Source: Pseudomonas parafulva NBRC 16636 = DSM 17004 (lineage in GTDB: Bacteria; Pseudomonadota; Gammaproteobacteria; Pseudomonadales; Pseudomonadaceae). From it: 64,000 bases of DNA. The notes beneath the pieces are model-generated. The model saw only the letters and a list, made by a program, of their open reading frames with translations. It ran no database searches and was not told the origin of the DNA. Below, piece by piece: positions 28,209 through 38,055 of the stretch; within the stretch, counting starts at the first letter, position 1; the number at the start of each line of letters is the position of its first letter. The stretch is taken from contig NZ_BBIU01000036.1 of NCBI RefSeq assembly GCF_000730645.1, positions 1 to 64,000 of the forward strand, given 5' to 3'. The position numbers and the translations under genes were made by a program.

Positions 28209-29591
28209 ATGGCAGGTACAACAGTCAGCGGTATTGGCTCGGGCATCGATACCCAGGCTATCGTCGATTCGCTGGTCGCGGCCCAAAAAGCCCCCAAACA
28301 AGCGCAGATCAATACCCAAACGCTGAAGGCAACCACCACGTTGTCCTCTATCGGCAAGATACAGGCAGCACTGGATGCTTTCAGAGGCGCGCTCAGCAAT
28401 ATGAGTGACACCAATAGCTTCGGTGGCCTTAGCCTGAAGTCTTCGGACGAAAAAGTCGCCACGGTTACTATGGGTACCGGCGCTGCCAACGGTTCATTCT
28501 CACTGGTGGTCAGTAAGCTGGCAGCCGCGTCGAAGGTTTCGACGAAAGTCTATTCCGGTGGCGCAGGATCGGTAGTGAATTCTGGAACCAGCCCAACAAC
28601 TCTGAGCATCACGCAGAATGGCAAAAAACATGATCTGAGCGTTCCGGCAGGGGCTACCTTGCAGAAGGTGCGTGACAGTATTAACAGCCAGTTTGGTGTG
28701 GCAGGGCTGAGTGCAAATATCCTGACCGATGCAAATGGTTCGCGGCTGGTCATTACCTCGACCAAGATGGGGGAGGGGTCTGATATCACGTTGTCCGGTG
28801 ATTCCGGTATCGACATGGGCTACTCGGTAATCGAAAAACCCTCTGACGCTGAGTACACCCTCGACGGCGTGGCGATGAAGTCCAAGACCAACGACATTAC
28901 CGATGCGGTCAGTGGCTTGAATATAAAACTGCTGGGTACTTCACCCAAGAACTCGGCGGGTGGGGATACGCCCACTGTCTTGTCGCTAACGACCAGCAGT
29001 ACTGCGTTAAAGTCGGGCCTCAAAGGATTCATTGATACCTACAATGCGTTGCTGACTGTCATCAACGCAGAGACTAAGGTCACCAAAAATGCTGACGGCA
29101 CCATGACCGCCGGGGCATTGACGGGGGATGCCTCCATGCGTTCTTTGTTGACTTCCATTCGCGAAGAAATGAATGCGGTTTCGGGTAATGGCACCCTAAA
29201 ATCTTTGGCTGCTTTTGGCGTTACATCGGCACAGGACGGTGGGGCGCTCAGTCTTGATGACAAAAAATGGGACAAAGCAGCCAGCACCAACGCAGCGGAT
29301 CTGACCAGCATCTTCAACGGTAAAGACGGCCTGCTCGCACGGTTACAAAATGTGACGGAGCCGTTTGCCAAGGCCGCGACAGGCACCTTGGCGGCGCGCT
29401 CCAAAACGTTGAGTGAAAGCCTGACAAAACTCAAGACTGAGCAAGACACATTGGACACCCGCATGGATGCCCTGAAAAAGAGCCTGCAGGACAAGTACAA
29501 CAACATGGACACCCTGGTGACCCAGCTGCGCCAGCAGCAGAACTCGGTGCTCAGCACATTGAATGCGCTGAACAAGTCCAAGGATGATTAA
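28209..29591 (+). CDS. fliD: FliD, filament cap protein
   Basis: Cap protein (HAP2) of 460 residues that folds flagellin at the filament tip. The N-terminal FliD motif (GIGSGIDTQAIVDSLVAAQK, in part) and C-terminal coiled-coil region (LDTRMDALKKSLQDKYNNMDTLV, in part) are conserved. Two adjacent ATGs (28206 and 28209) are possible; AAGGAG at 28196-28201 is better spaced for 28209. FliT is its chaperone. Confidence 0.95.
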   Translation: MAGTTVSGIGSGIDTQAIVDSLVAAQKAPKQAQINTQTLKATTTLSSIGKIQAALDAFRGALSNMSDTNSFGGLSLKSSDEKVATVTMGTGAANGSFSLVVSKLAAASKVSTKVYSGGAGSVVNSGTSPTTLSITQNGKKHDLSVPAGATLQKVRDSINSQFGVAGLSANILTDANGSRLVITSTKMGEGSDITLSGDSGIDMGYSVIEKPSDAEYTLDGVAMKSKTNDITDAVSGLNIKLLGTSPKNSAGGDTPTVLSLTTSSTALKSGLKGFIDTYNALLTVINAETKVTKNADGTMTAGALTGDASMRSLLTSIREEMNAVSGNGTLKSLAAFGVTSAQDGGALSLDDKKWDKAASTNAADLTSIFNGKDGLLARLQNVTEPFAKAATGTLAARSKTLSESLTKLKTEQDTLDTRMDALKKSLQDKYNNMDTLVTQLRQQQNSVLSTLNALNKSKDD

Positions 29592-29645
29592 CGGCTAGAC
29601 GTTGCTCGAAGCCGGTTTTTATCGCTGGTTTCGGGCAATAACCCG

Positions 29646-29672
29646 TAAAGTTTTCCGTGTGTTGCCCGATAC
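29646..29672 (+). promoter_or_regulatory. Possible sigma-28 promoter of fliS
   Basis: TAAAG (29646-29650), a 14-nt spacer and CCCGATAC (29665-29672) resemble the FliA consensus with three mismatches. It lies 46 nt before fliS and would allow late expression of the flagellin chaperone together with fliC. Confidence 0.55.
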
Positions 29673-29718
29673 ATAAAGTATCAACCTTCCAGAAGCATGC
29701 CCGCCACGAGGTCGCAAG

Positions 29719-30120
29719 ATGAATCCCATGAGAGCCCTTCGTCAGTACCAGAAGGTCAATTCCCATGCCCAGATTTCCGAAGCAACGCCGCACCGCCTGG
29801 TGCAGATGCTGATGGAAGGTGGCCTTGATCGCATGGCGCAGGCCAAAGGGGCAATGGCGCGGGGTGACGTGGCTGAGAAGGGGCTGATGCTGGGCAAGGC
29901 GATCGACATCATCATCGGCTTGCGCGACGGCCTCTCGCCTGAGAAGAGCGAGAACCCGCAATACGTCGAAAACCTCGATGCCCTCTACGTGTACATGACC
30001 AACCGCCTGATGCAGGCCAACATCGACAACGATGCCGGCATCATCGATGAAGTGGCCCGGCTGCTGATCACCGTGAAGAGCGGTTGGGACGGCATCGCCG
30101 ACATCCAGCCTGCCAGCTGA
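29719..30120 (+). CDS. fliS: FliS, flagellin export chaperone
   Basis: Helical chaperone of 133 residues that binds the C-terminus of FliC and prevents early polymerisation. The characteristic opening (LRQYQKVNSHAQISEATPHRLVQMLMEG, read in part) and the helix YVENLDALYVYMTNRL are present. Confidence 0.95.
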   Translation: MNPMRALRQYQKVNSHAQISEATPHRLVQMLMEGGLDRMAQAKGAMARGDVAEKGLMLGKAIDIIIGLRDGLSPEKSENPQYVENLDALYVYMTNRLMQANIDNDAGIIDEVARLLITVKSGWDGIADIQPAS

Positions 30121-30136
30121 CGGCAAGGAGACGACC

Positions 30137-30430
30137 ATGACTGCACTGCAACGCCTCGACGATACGTGTGATGCCCTGCTTGGCGCCTTGGGCGAGCGTG
30201 ACTGGGATTCCATTGCGAAGCTGGACGTTGCATGCCGTACCTGTATCGACGAAGTGCTCGAAACGCACGCGTACGACCAAGGCTTGCTGCGGGAAAAGCT
30301 CGAAGGGGTGATGGAGGTCTACCGCAGCCTCATCGAAGTGACAACCGGCGAGCGCCAGGCAATTGCCGAAGAGATGACACAGATCAACCAAGCGAAGAAT
30401 GCTTCAAAGGTTTATCATTTGTTCAGTTAA
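30137..30430 (+). CDS. fliT: FliT-like flagellar chaperone
   Basis: Small helical protein of 97 residues directly after fliS, with a GGAG ribosome-binding site. Position and size fit FliT, the FliD chaperone, which is poorly conserved in sequence. A stem-loop overlaps its stop codon. The exact partner is inference. Confidence 0.8.
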   Translation: MTALQRLDDTCDALLGALGERDWDSIAKLDVACRTCIDEVLETHAYDQGLLREKLEGVMEVYRSLIEVTTGERQAIAEEMTQINQAKNASKVYHLFS

Positions 30431-30447
30431 GATGCGAACAACTGAAC
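30421..30447 (+). other. Stem-loop at the fliT stop codon
   Basis: GTTCAGTT (30421-30428) and AACTGAAC (30440-30447) form a perfect 8-bp stem with an 11-nt loop. No T-run follows. It may stabilise the fliT mRNA end or be part of fleQ control. Confidence 0.4.
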
Positions 30448-30595
30448 AAAAGGCGCCATAAATTTGACTGTGCGACCCTTTTTGACTTAACTAGTGGCTG
30501 TTTTCGTATTTCAGACGTCCGAACACTGACCATTCAGTCGGAATGATGTCGAGCATGCCTTCGGGCGCCGATATGACTAGGGAAGTTGCTATTGC

Positions 30596-32071
30596 ATGTG
30601 GCGTGAAACCAAGATTCTCCTGATCGATGACGACAGCACCCGCCGCCGCGATCTGGCGGTGGTGCTGAACTTCCTGGGCGAAGACAACCTGCCCTGCACC
30701 AGTGCTGACTGGCAGCAGGTGGTCGAGCCGCTGTCTTCCAGCCGCGAGGTACTGTGCGTACTCGTCGGCGCTGTGGATGCGCCTGGCACCCTGCTTGGGT
30801 TACTTAAGACAGTGGCAACCTGGGATGAGTTCCTTCCGGTCTTGCTTTTAGGCGATATTTCTTCTGGCGAGTTGCCTGAAGACCTGCGCCGCCGCGTGCT
30901 TTCGAACCTCGAAATGCCGCCCAGCTACAGCCAGTTGCTGGATTCGCTGCACCGCGCCCAGGTGTACCGTGAGATGTATGACCAGGCCCGTGAGCGGGGG
31001 CGTCAGCGCGAGCCCAACCTGTTCCGCAGCCTGGTCGGTACCAGCCGCGCCATCCAGCACGTGCGCCAGATGATGCAGCAGGTGGCCGATACCGACGCCA
31101 GCGTGCTCATCCTGGGCGAGTCGGGCACCGGCAAGGAGGTGGTCGCGCGCAACCTGCATTACCACTCCAAGCGCCGTGAGGCACCTTTCGTGCCGGTCAA
31201 CTGTGGTGCTATTCCTGCTGAGCTGCTGGAAAGCGAGTTGTTTGGCCATGAAAAGGGCGCATTCACCGGGGCCATCACCAGCCGGGCAGGGCGCTTCGAA
31301 CTGGCCAACGGGGGTACGCTGTTCCTGGATGAAATCGGCGACATGCCGTTGCCCATGCAGGTGAAGCTGCTGCGCGTGCTGCAGGAGCGCACTTTTGAGC
31401 GCGTGGGCAGCAACAAGACCCAGAGCATCGATGTGCGCATCATCGCCGCCACGCACAAGAACCTCGAAAACATGATCGAGGACGGCACTTTCCGCGAAGA
31501 CCTGTACTACCGCCTTAACGTGTTCCCCATCGAGATGGCCCCCCTGCGCGAGCGCGTCGAGGACATCCCGCTGCTGATGAACGAGCTGATCTCGCGCATG
31601 GAGCACGAGAAACGGGGTTCCATCCGCTTCAACTCGGCTTCGATCATGTCCCTGTGCCGCCATGGCTGGCCGGGTAACGTGCGCGAACTGGCCAACCTGG
31701 TCGAGCGCATGGCGATCATGCACCCGTACGGGGTGATTGGTGTGTCGGAGTTGCCGAAGAAATTCCGCTACATCGACGACGAAGACGAGCAGATGGTCGA
31801 CAGCCTGCGCAGTGACCTGGAAGAGCGCGTGGCCATCAACGGCCACACCCCCAACTTCAGCAACACTGCCATGCTTCCACCAGAGGGGCTCGACCTCAAG
31901 GACTACCTGGGCAGCCTGGAGCAAGGCCTGATCCAGCAGGCGCTGGACGATGCCAATGGTATCGTTGCCCGTGCCGCCGAACGCCTGCGCATCCGCCGTA
32001 CCACCCTGGTGGAGAAGATGCGCAAATACGGCATGAGCCGCCAAGGTGGCGAAGAACAACAGGAAGATTGA
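30596..32071 (+). CDS. fleQ: FleQ, master flagellar regulator
   Basis: Sigma-54 enhancer-binding protein of 491 residues that heads the flagellar cascade and also binds c-di-GMP. The N-terminal receiver-like domain (1-120) lacks the standard acceptor Asp context, as expected for FleQ. The AAA+ domain has Walker A GESGTGKE (about 174-181), the sigma-54 contact loop GAFTGA (near 221-226) and Walker [14 protein letters not shown]-type helix-turn-helix ends the protein ([16 protein letters not shown]). FleN, encoded at 56878, is its antagonist. GGAAG precedes the ATG. No clear sigma-54 site was seen upstream, which fits sigma-70 expression. Confidence 0.97.
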   Translation: MWRETKILLIDDDSTRRRDLAVVLNFLGEDNLPCTSADWQQVVEPLSSSREVLCVLVGAVDAPGTLLGLLKTVATWDEFLPVLLLGDISSGELPEDLRRRVLSNLEMPPSYSQLLDSLHRAQVYREMYDQARERGRQREPNLFRSLVGTSRAIQHVRQMMQQVADTDASVLILGESGTGKEVVARNLHYHSKRREAPFVPVNCGAIPAELLESELFGHEKGAFTGAITSRAGRFELANGGTLFLDEIGDMPLPMQVKLLRVLQERTFERVGSNKTQSIDVRIIAATHKNLENMIEDGTFREDLYYRLNVFPIEMAPLRERVEDIPLLMNELISRMEHEKRGSIRFNSASIMSLCRHGWPGNVRELANLVERMAIMHPYGVIGVSELPKKFRYIDDEDEQMVDSLRSDLEERVAINGHTPNFSNTAMLPPEGLDLKDYLGSLEQGLIQQALDDANGIVARAAERLRIRRTTLVEKMRKYGMSRQGGEEQQED

Positions 32072-32122
32072 GGCACCACCCGCCGCTGCCTTCACGCTGA
32101 GGCGATGTGTAATGGCTTCTAT

Positions 32123-32139
32123 CCGGCACGGCTATTGCT
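32123..32139 (+). promoter_or_regulatory. Sigma-54 promoter of fleSR
   Basis: CCGGCACGGCTATTGCTTC carries GG at 32125-32126 and GC at 32137-32138 with ten bases between, matching TGGCACG-N4-TTGC closely. fleSR is a known FleQ target in P. aeruginosa. Confidence 0.82.
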
Positions 32140-32192
32140 TCATCGCTGGCAACACACCGTTTTTATGACGGTCAGCCATGCGAGAGAGCACG

Positions 32193-33383
32193 ATGCCCCA
32201 GGCCGCCCAAGTATCCCCGTCCCTGGCCGAGCAGGAGAGCCGGCAGGGTGTCGAGCAGGCGTTCGCCCTGTTCGACCAGGTCTCCAGCCAGCTCAGCCAG
32301 TCCTACAGCCTGCTCGAAGCCAGGGTCAGCGAGCTGAAAGGCGAGCTGGCCGTGGTCAGCGCCCAGCGCATCGAGGAGTTGAACGAAAAGGAGCGCCTGG
32401 CCAACCGCCTGCAGAACCTGCTGGACCTGCTGCCGGGTGGCGTTATCGTGATCGACGGGCAAGGGCGGGTACGCGAGGCAAACCCGGCTGCCTGCGAGCT
32501 GCTGGGCGAGCCGTTGCTCGGCCAGCTGTGGCGGCACGTGATCGCGCGCAGCTTCGCCCCGCGTGAGGACGACGGCCACGAGGTTTCGCTGCGCGACGGG
32601 CGCCGCTTGTCCATTGCAACCCGTTCGCTGGACGCCGAGCCCGGGCAGTTGGTGCTGCTCAATGACCTGACCGAAACCCGTCGCCTGCAAGATCAACTGG
32701 CCCGTCATGAACGCCTGTCGTCCCTTGGGCGCATGGTGGCCTCGCTGGCGCACCAGATCCGTACGCCATTGTCGGCCGCCATGCTGTACGCCAGCCACCT
32801 GGCAGACCCCGAGCAGGCCCTGACTACCCAAACCCGCCAGCGCTTTGCCGGCAGCCTGAAGGAACGCCTTCACGAGCTGGAACAGCAAGTGCGCGACATG
32901 CTGGTGTTTGCCCGCGGAGAGTTGCCGCTACAGGACCGTGTGACCCCCAAGGCGCTGTTCCAGGCGCTGCAGCAAGCGGCCCAGACCCACGTTCAGGGCC
33001 ATGCCGTACGCTGGCAGTGCGACAGCCGCCTGGGCGAGTTGCTGTGCAACCGCGACACCCTGGTGGGCGCGTTGCTCAACCTGATCGAGAATGCCCTGCA
33101 GGCCAGCCCGGCGCCGGCAAGGCTCAAGGTTCACCTGTGGCGCCGCCAGAGCACCCTGCACCTGTGCGTCAGTGATGCCGGGAGTGGCATCGCGCCCGAG
33201 TTGATCGGGCGCCTGGGTGAACCGTTCCTCACCACCAAATCCACGGGTACCGGCCTGGGCCTGGCGGTGGTGAAGGCCGTGGTCAAGGCCCATGACGGCG
33301 CGCTCAGCCTGCGCTCCAAGGTTGGCCGTGGCACCTGCGTGCGCATCGAGCTGCCGCTGATCGATGGGGCAGACGGCCCGTGA
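32193..33383 (+). CDS. fleS: FleS, sensor kinase of the FleSR system
   Basis: Soluble histidine kinase of 396 residues without membrane segments. A coiled-coil start (about 15-65) leads to a PAS domain (about 70-165). The dimerisation helix carries the phospho-acceptor His187 (ASLAHQIRTPLS), and the ATPase domain has the N box (NLIENAL) and G boxes (DAGSGIAPEL, GTGLGLAV). It phosphorylates FleR. An ATG at 32178 is in frame five codons earlier; GAGAG before 32193 favours the later start. Confidence 0.94.
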   Translation: MPQAAQVSPSLAEQESRQGVEQAFALFDQVSSQLSQSYSLLEARVSELKGELAVVSAQRIEELNEKERLANRLQNLLDLLPGGVIVIDGQGRVREANPAACELLGEPLLGQLWRHVIARSFAPREDDGHEVSLRDGRRLSIATRSLDAEPGQLVLLNDLTETRRLQDQLARHERLSSLGRMVASLAHQIRTPLSAAMLYASHLADPEQALTTQTRQRFAGSLKERLHELEQQVRDMLVFARGELPLQDRVTPKALFQALQQAAQTHVQGHAVRWQCDSRLGELLCNRDTLVGALLNLIENALQASPAPARLKVHLWRRQSTLHLCVSDAGSGIAPELIGRLGEPFLTTKSTGTGLGLAVVKAVVKAHDGALSLRSKVGRGTCVRIELPLIDGADGP

Positions 33384-34729
33384 TGCCCGTTACGGTGTTG
33401 CTGGTCGAGGATGACCGCGTGTTGCGTGAGGCGCTGGCCGATACCCTCGACCTCGGCGGCGTCGCCCACCAGGCGGTGAGCAGTGCCGAGCAGGCCCTGC
33501 AGGCCGTGCGCGAACGGTCGTTCCACCTGGTGATCAGCGATGTGAACATGCCAGGTATGGACGGGCACCAATTGTTGACGCAATTACGCCGCCAGCAACC
33601 GCAGTTGCCGGTGTTGCTGATGACCGCCCACGCCGCCGTGGAGCGCGCCGTAGAGGCCATGCGCCAAGGCGCCGTTGATTACCTGGTCAAGCCCTTCGAA
33701 CCCAAGGCCTTGCTCAGCCTGGTGCAACAGCACGCGGCAGGGCGCGCCGAGGACGCGGACGGCCCGATTGCCTGCGAACCCGCCAGCCGCCAATTGCTGG
33801 AGCTGGCCGCACGGGTGGCCCGCAGCGATTCCACGGTGCTGATCTCTGGTGAGTCCGGCACGGGCAAGGAAGTGCTGGCGCGCTACATTCACCAGCAGTC
33901 CACCCGTGCCAGCCAACCGTTCGTGGCCATCAACTGCGCAGCCATCCCCGACAACATGCTGGAAGCCACGCTGTTTGGCCACGAGAAGGGGGCCTTCACC
34001 GGGGCTATTGCCGCCCAGCCCGGCAAGTTCGAGCAGGCCGACGGCGGCACCCTGCTGCTTGACGAGATTTCGGAGATGCCCCTGGGCTTGCAGGCCAAGC
34101 TGTTGCGGGTGCTGCAGGAGCGTGAGGTGGAGCGGGTGGGTGGGCGCCGGCCCATTCAGTTGGATATCCGCGTGCTGGCCACCACCAACCGCGACCTCGC
34201 GGGCGAAGTGGCGGCGGGGCGCTTCCGGGAAGACCTGTACTATCGGCTTTCGGTGTTCCCGCTGGCCTGGCGACCACTGCGCGAGCGCCAGGGCGACATC
34301 CTGCCGCTTGCCGAAAAATTGCTGGCGCGGCATGCGCAGAAGATGAAGCACCCGCCCGTACGGCTGTCTGCACAAGCCCGTGCCTGCCTGCAGGCCTGGG
34401 CCTGGCCGGGTAACGTGCGGGAATTGGACAACGCCTTGCAGCGTGCGCTGATCCTGCAGCAGGGCGGGATTATCGAGGCGGCGGATTTTTGTCTGGAAGG
34501 CGCCATTCCGTTGGCAGCTGGCACTGAGCCATTACTTGAGAGCGCCGGGCTGGAGGGCGATGTTCGCCGGCACGAGTACCAGATGATCATTGACACCCTG
34601 CGTGCCGAGCGCGGTCGGCGCAAGGAAGCCGCCGAACGCCTGGGCATCAGCCCGCGCACCTTGCGCTACAAGCTTGCACAGATGCGTGATGCCGGCTTCG
34701 ATGTGGAAGCCAGCTTGTACGGTGAGTGA
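33383..34729 (+). CDS. fleR: FleR, sigma-54 response regulator
   Basis: Activator of class III flagellar genes, 448 residues from the ATG that overlaps the fleS stop codon (TGATG); a GTG one codon earlier is also possible. The receiver domain has Asp53 (ISDVNMPGMDG). The AAA+ domain has GESGTGKE (near 156) and GAFTGA (near 203). A FIS-type DNA-binding helix pair lies at the end (AAERLGISPRTLRYKL). Confidence 0.96.
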   Translation: MPVTVLLVEDDRVLREALADTLDLGGVAHQAVSSAEQALQAVRERSFHLVISDVNMPGMDGHQLLTQLRRQQPQLPVLLMTAHAAVERAVEAMRQGAVDYLVKPFEPKALLSLVQQHAAGRAEDADGPIACEPASRQLLELAARVARSDSTVLISGESGTGKEVLARYIHQQSTRASQPFVAINCAAIPDNMLEATLFGHEKGAFTGAIAAQPGKFEQADGGTLLLDEISEMPLGLQAKLLRVLQEREVERVGGRRPIQLDIRVLATTNRDLAGEVAAGRFREDLYYRLSVFPLAWRPLRERQGDILPLAEKLLARHAQKMKHPPVRLSAQARACLQAWAWPGNVRELDNALQRALILQQGGIIEAADFCLEGAIPLAAGTEPLLESAGLEGDVRRHEYQMIIDTLRAERGRRKEAAERLGISPRTLRYKLAQMRDAGFDVEASLYGE

Positions 34730-34826
34730 GCCTGGCTGCAGGCTGGCAGCGGCGCTCGGTTTCATAGGTGCAGACCCAGGCAAGAAGAACACCTCCCCTC
34801 CAACATCCCGACCGCTCCTGCCAAGG

Positions 34827-34843
34827 CTGGCACCTTTGTTGCT
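34827..34843 (+). promoter_or_regulatory. Sigma-54 promoter of the fliE operon
   Basis: GCTGGCACCTTTGTTGCTT has GG at 34829-34830 and GC at 34841-34842 with ten bases between, an excellent match. fliE begins 60 nt downstream. Confidence 0.85.
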
Positions 34844-34902
34844 TAGGTAGGGTATCTGCCGCATCACTGTCAAAAAAATGCGGCCGCAGGAGAGAGAAGG
34901 TC

Positions 34903-35235
34903 ATGAGCCAAGGTGTTGAATTCAATCGTCTGATGCTGGACATGCGCGCCATGCAGGCCGACGCCATGTCGTTGCCGAAGGTGGCTGTCGCCCCTGAACT
35001 GGCACCTGGGCAAAGCACCTTCGCCGACATGCTCGGCCAGGCTATCGGCAAGGTGAACGAAACCCAGCAGGCTTCTAACCAGCTGGCCAACGCCTTCGAA
35101 ATCGGCAAGAGCGGCGTTGACCTGACCGATGTGATGATCGCTTCGCAGAAGGCCAGCGTCTCGATGCAGGCCTTGACCCAGGTACGCAACAAGCTGGTCC
35201 AGGCGTACCAGGACATCATGCAGATGCCGGTGTGA
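34903..35235 (+). CDS. fliE: FliE, MS ring-rod junction protein
   Basis: Small axial protein of 110 residues linking the MS ring to the rod, exported early. The conserved C-terminal block [21 protein letters not shown] (in part) and [12 protein letters not shown] is present. The ATG at 34903 follows AGAGAAGG; longer in-frame starts would run across the sigma-54 promoter. Confidence 0.95.
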   Translation: MSQGVEFNRLMLDMRAMQADAMSLPKVAVAPELAPGQSTFADMLGQAIGKVNETQQASNQLANAFEIGKSGVDLTDVMIASQKASVSMQALTQVRNKLVQAYQDIMQMPV

Positions 35236-35250
35236 GGGCGGACGTAGACC

Positions 35251-37029
35251 ATGGCTGAAGCAGTCGTCGACAACGCGCCCGCCAAAAGTGGCCCGCCAGC
35301 GTCCAAGCCGCCGATGCTGCGCCTGGCGTTTCTGGAAAACATCGCGCAGATGCCCATCCTGCGTCAGATCGGCCTCATGGTCGGCCTGGCCGCCAGCGTG
35401 GCCATCGGCTTTGCCGTGGTGCTGTGGTCGCAGCAGCCTGATTACCGCCCCCTGTACGGCAGCCTGTCGGGCATGGACACCAAGCAGGTCATGGATACCC
35501 TGTCGGCCGCTGACATCCCCTACAACGTGGAACCCAATTCCGGCGCCCTGCTGGTGAAGGCCGACGACCTCTCCCGTGCGCGCCTGAAACTGGCAGCGGC
35601 CGGCGTGGCACCCAGCGACGGCAATGTCGGCTTCGAACTGCTGGACAAGGAACAGGGGCTGGGCACCAGCCAGTTCATGGAAGCCACCCGCTACCGCCGC
35701 AGCCTGGAAGGCGAGCTGGCGCGGACCGTGTCGAGCCTGAACAACGTCAAGGCCGCCCGCGTGCACCTGGCCATCCCGAAAAGCTCGGTGTTTGTCCGTG
35801 ATGAACGCAAACCCAGTGCCTCGGTACTGGTTGAGCTGTACCCAGGCCGTGCCCTGGAGCCTGGGCAGGTGATGGCGATCGTCAACCTGGTTGCCACCAG
35901 CGTGCCGGAGCTGGACAAGTCCCAGGTGACCGTGGTCGACCAGAAGGGCAACCTGCTGTCTGACCAGATCCAGGACTCTGCGCTGACCCAGGCAGGCAAG
36001 CAGTTCGACTACAGCCGCCGTGTGGAGAGCATGCTCACCCAGCGCGTGCACAACATTCTGCAGCCGGTGCTGGGCAATGACCGCTACAAGGCCGAGGTGT
36101 CTGCCGACCTGGATTTCAGTGCGGTCGAGTCCACCTCCGAGCAGTTCAACCCTGACCAGCCCGCGCTGCGCAGCGAGCAGTCGGTAGACGAGCAGCGTGC
36201 CAGCAGCCAAGGCCCGCAGGGTGTGCCCGGTGCCTTGAGCAACCAGCCGCCGGGCGCTGCGTCCGCGCCGCAGACCACCGGTGGCGCGGCCACCGCGGCC
36301 GGGGCGATCCAGCCTGGCCAGCCGTTGGTCGATGCCAATGGCCAGCAGATCATGGACCCGGCCACCGGCCAGCCCATGCTCGCGCCCTATCCGTCGGACA
36401 AGCGTCAGCAAAGCACCAAGAATTTCGAGCTGGACCGCTCCATCAGCCATACTCGTCAGCAGCAGGGGCGCACCATGCGCCTGTCGGTGGCGGTGGTGGT
36501 GGATGACCAGGTCAAGGTCGATGCAGCCAATGGCAATACCACCCATGTGCCATGGGGCGCCGAAGACCTGGCACGCTTCACGCGCCTGGTACAGGATGCG
36601 GTGGGCTACGATGCCAGCCGGGGCGACAGCGTCACGGTGATCAACGTGCCGTTCGCACCGGACCGCGGTGAAGAAATTGCCGACATCGCGTTCTACCAGC
36701 AACCGTGGTTCTGGGATATCGTCAAGCAGGTGCTGGGTGTGCTGTTCATCCTGGTGCTGGTGTTCGGCGTGCTGCGCCCGGTACTCAACAACCTCACAGG
36801 GGGTGGCAAGCAGGCTGCCCCGGACAGCGACATGGAGCTGGGCGGCATGATCGGGCTCGATGGCGAACTGGCCAGCGACCGCGTCAGCCTGGGTGGCCCG
36901 ACAAGCATTCTGCTGCCAAGCCCCACCGAGGGCTACGAGGCACAGCTCAACGCAATCAAAGGCCTTGTGGCCGAGGACCCGGGCCGTGTCGCCCAGGTCG
37001 TGAAAGACTGGATCAACGCCGATGAGTGA
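35251..37029 (+). CDS. fliF: FliF, MS-ring protein
   Basis: Inner-membrane MS-ring subunit of 592 residues. Two membrane segments bracket a large periplasmic part: one at about 45-65 (IGLMVGLAASVAIGFAVVLW, read in part) and one at about 490-510 (VLGVLFILVLVFGVL). The ring-building motifs and the C-terminal FliG-binding tail (ALNAIKGLVAEDPGRVAQVVKDW-type end) are conserved. It overlaps fliG by 8 nt. Confidence 0.96.
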   Translation: MAEAVVDNAPAKSGPPASKPPMLRLAFLENIAQMPILRQIGLMVGLAASVAIGFAVVLWSQQPDYRPLYGSLSGMDTKQVMDTLSAADIPYNVEPNSGALLVKADDLSRARLKLAAAGVAPSDGNVGFELLDKEQGLGTSQFMEATRYRRSLEGELARTVSSLNNVKAARVHLAIPKSSVFVRDERKPSASVLVELYPGRALEPGQVMAIVNLVATSVPELDKSQVTVVDQKGNLLSDQIQDSALTQAGKQFDYSRRVESMLTQRVHNILQPVLGNDRYKAEVSADLDFSAVESTSEQFNPDQPALRSEQSVDEQRASSQGPQGVPGALSNQPPGAASAPQTTGGAATAAGAIQPGQPLVDANGQQIMDPATGQPMLAPYPSDKRQQSTKNFELDRSISHTRQQQGRTMRLSVAVVVDDQVKVDAANGNTTHVPWGAEDLARFTRLVQDAVGYDASRGDSVTVINVPFAPDRGEEIADIAFYQQPWFWDIVKQVLGVLFILVLVFGVLRPVLNNLTGGGKQAAPDSDMELGGMIGLDGELASDRVSLGGPTSILLPSPTEGYEAQLNAIKGLVAEDPGRVAQVVKDWINADE

Positions 37030-38041
37030 TAACCGAGCCGTTACCGCCAAGCTGAGCCGCGTCGACAAGGCAGCCATCCTGCTGCTTTCACTGGGCGAAA
37101 CCGATGCCGCGCAGGTGCTGCGCCACATGGGGCCCAAGGAAGTGCAGCGGGTGGGGGTGGCCATGGCGCAGATGGGCAACATTCACCGCGACCAGGTCGA
37201 GCAGGTGATGAGCGAGTTTGTCGAAGTGGTCGGCGACCAGACCAGTCTGGGCGTGGGTTCCGATGCCTATATCCGCAAGATGCTCAACCAGGCGCTGGGT
37301 GAAGACAAGGCCAATGGCCTGGTCGACCGCATTCTGCTGGGCGGCAACACCAGCGGCCTGGACAGCCTGAAATGGATGGAACCGCGCGCGGTTGCCGACG
37401 TGATCCGCTACGAACACCCGCAGATCCAGGCCATCGTGGTGGCCTACCTCGACCCGGACCAGGCGGGTGAAGTGCTGAGCAACTTCGACCACAAGGTGCG
37501 TTTGGACATTGTGTTGCGGGTATCGTCGCTGAACACCGTGCAACCGGCTGCGCTTAAAGAGCTGAACCAGATTCTGGAGAAGCAGTTCTCCGGCAACTCC
37601 AATGCCGCGCGTACCACCCTGGGTGGCATCAAGCGCGCTGCCGACATCATGAACTTCCTCGACAGCTCGGTGGAAGGCGCGTTGATGGACTCGATCCGCG
37701 AGATCGACAGCGACCTGTCCGAGCAGATCGAAGACTTGATGTTCGTGTTCAACAACCTGGCCGACGTCGACGACCGTGGTATCCAGGCGCTGTTGCGCGA
37801 GGTGTCTTCGGACGTGCTGGTGGTGTCGCTCAAGGGTGCAGACGAGCGGGTCAAGGACAAGATCTTCAAGAACATGTCCAAGCGTGCCTCCGAGCTGCTG
37901 CGCGACGACCTCGAGGCCAAGGGCCCGGTGCGGGTCAGCGACGTGGAAACGGCGCAGAAGGAAATCCTCACCATCGCCCGCCGCATGGCCGACGCCGGCG
38001 AAATCGTCCTCGGCGGCAAGGGCGCCGAAGAAATGATCTAA
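37022..38041 (+). CDS. fliG: FliG, rotor switch protein
   Basis: Rotor protein of 339 residues that transmits torque from the stators and sets rotation sense with FliM and FliN. The middle domain has the EHPQ motif (YEHPQIQAIVVAYL), and the C-terminal torque helix contains the charged pattern LREVSSDVLVVSLKGADERVKDKIF (in part). It starts inside the end of fliF (ATGAGTGATAA), so translation is coupled. Confidence 0.97.
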   Translation: MSDNRAVTAKLSRVDKAAILLLSLGETDAAQVLRHMGPKEVQRVGVAMAQMGNIHRDQVEQVMSEFVEVVGDQTSLGVGSDAYIRKMLNQALGEDKANGLVDRILLGGNTSGLDSLKWMEPRAVADVIRYEHPQIQAIVVAYLDPDQAGEVLSNFDHKVRLDIVLRVSSLNTVQPAALKELNQILEKQFSGNSNAARTTLGGIKRAADIMNFLDSSVEGALMDSIREIDSDLSEQIEDLMFVFNNLADVDDRGIQALLREVSSDVLVVSLKGADERVKDKIFKNMSKRASELLRDDLEAKGPVRVSDVETAQKEILTIARRMADAGEIVLGGKGAEEMI

Positions 38042-38055
38042 AAGCGGCAAGCATT

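Noticed and set aside
30455-30510. Sigma-70 promoter of fleQ (two overlapping TTGACT boxes)
   Set aside because: The -35 like boxes are good but no convincing -10 follows at 16-18 nt, so I did not list a position.
34870-37182. Minus-strand open frame of about 770 codons opposite fliE, fliF and fliG
   Set aside because: Shadow frame of well-identified plus-strand genes; no start site or family pattern.
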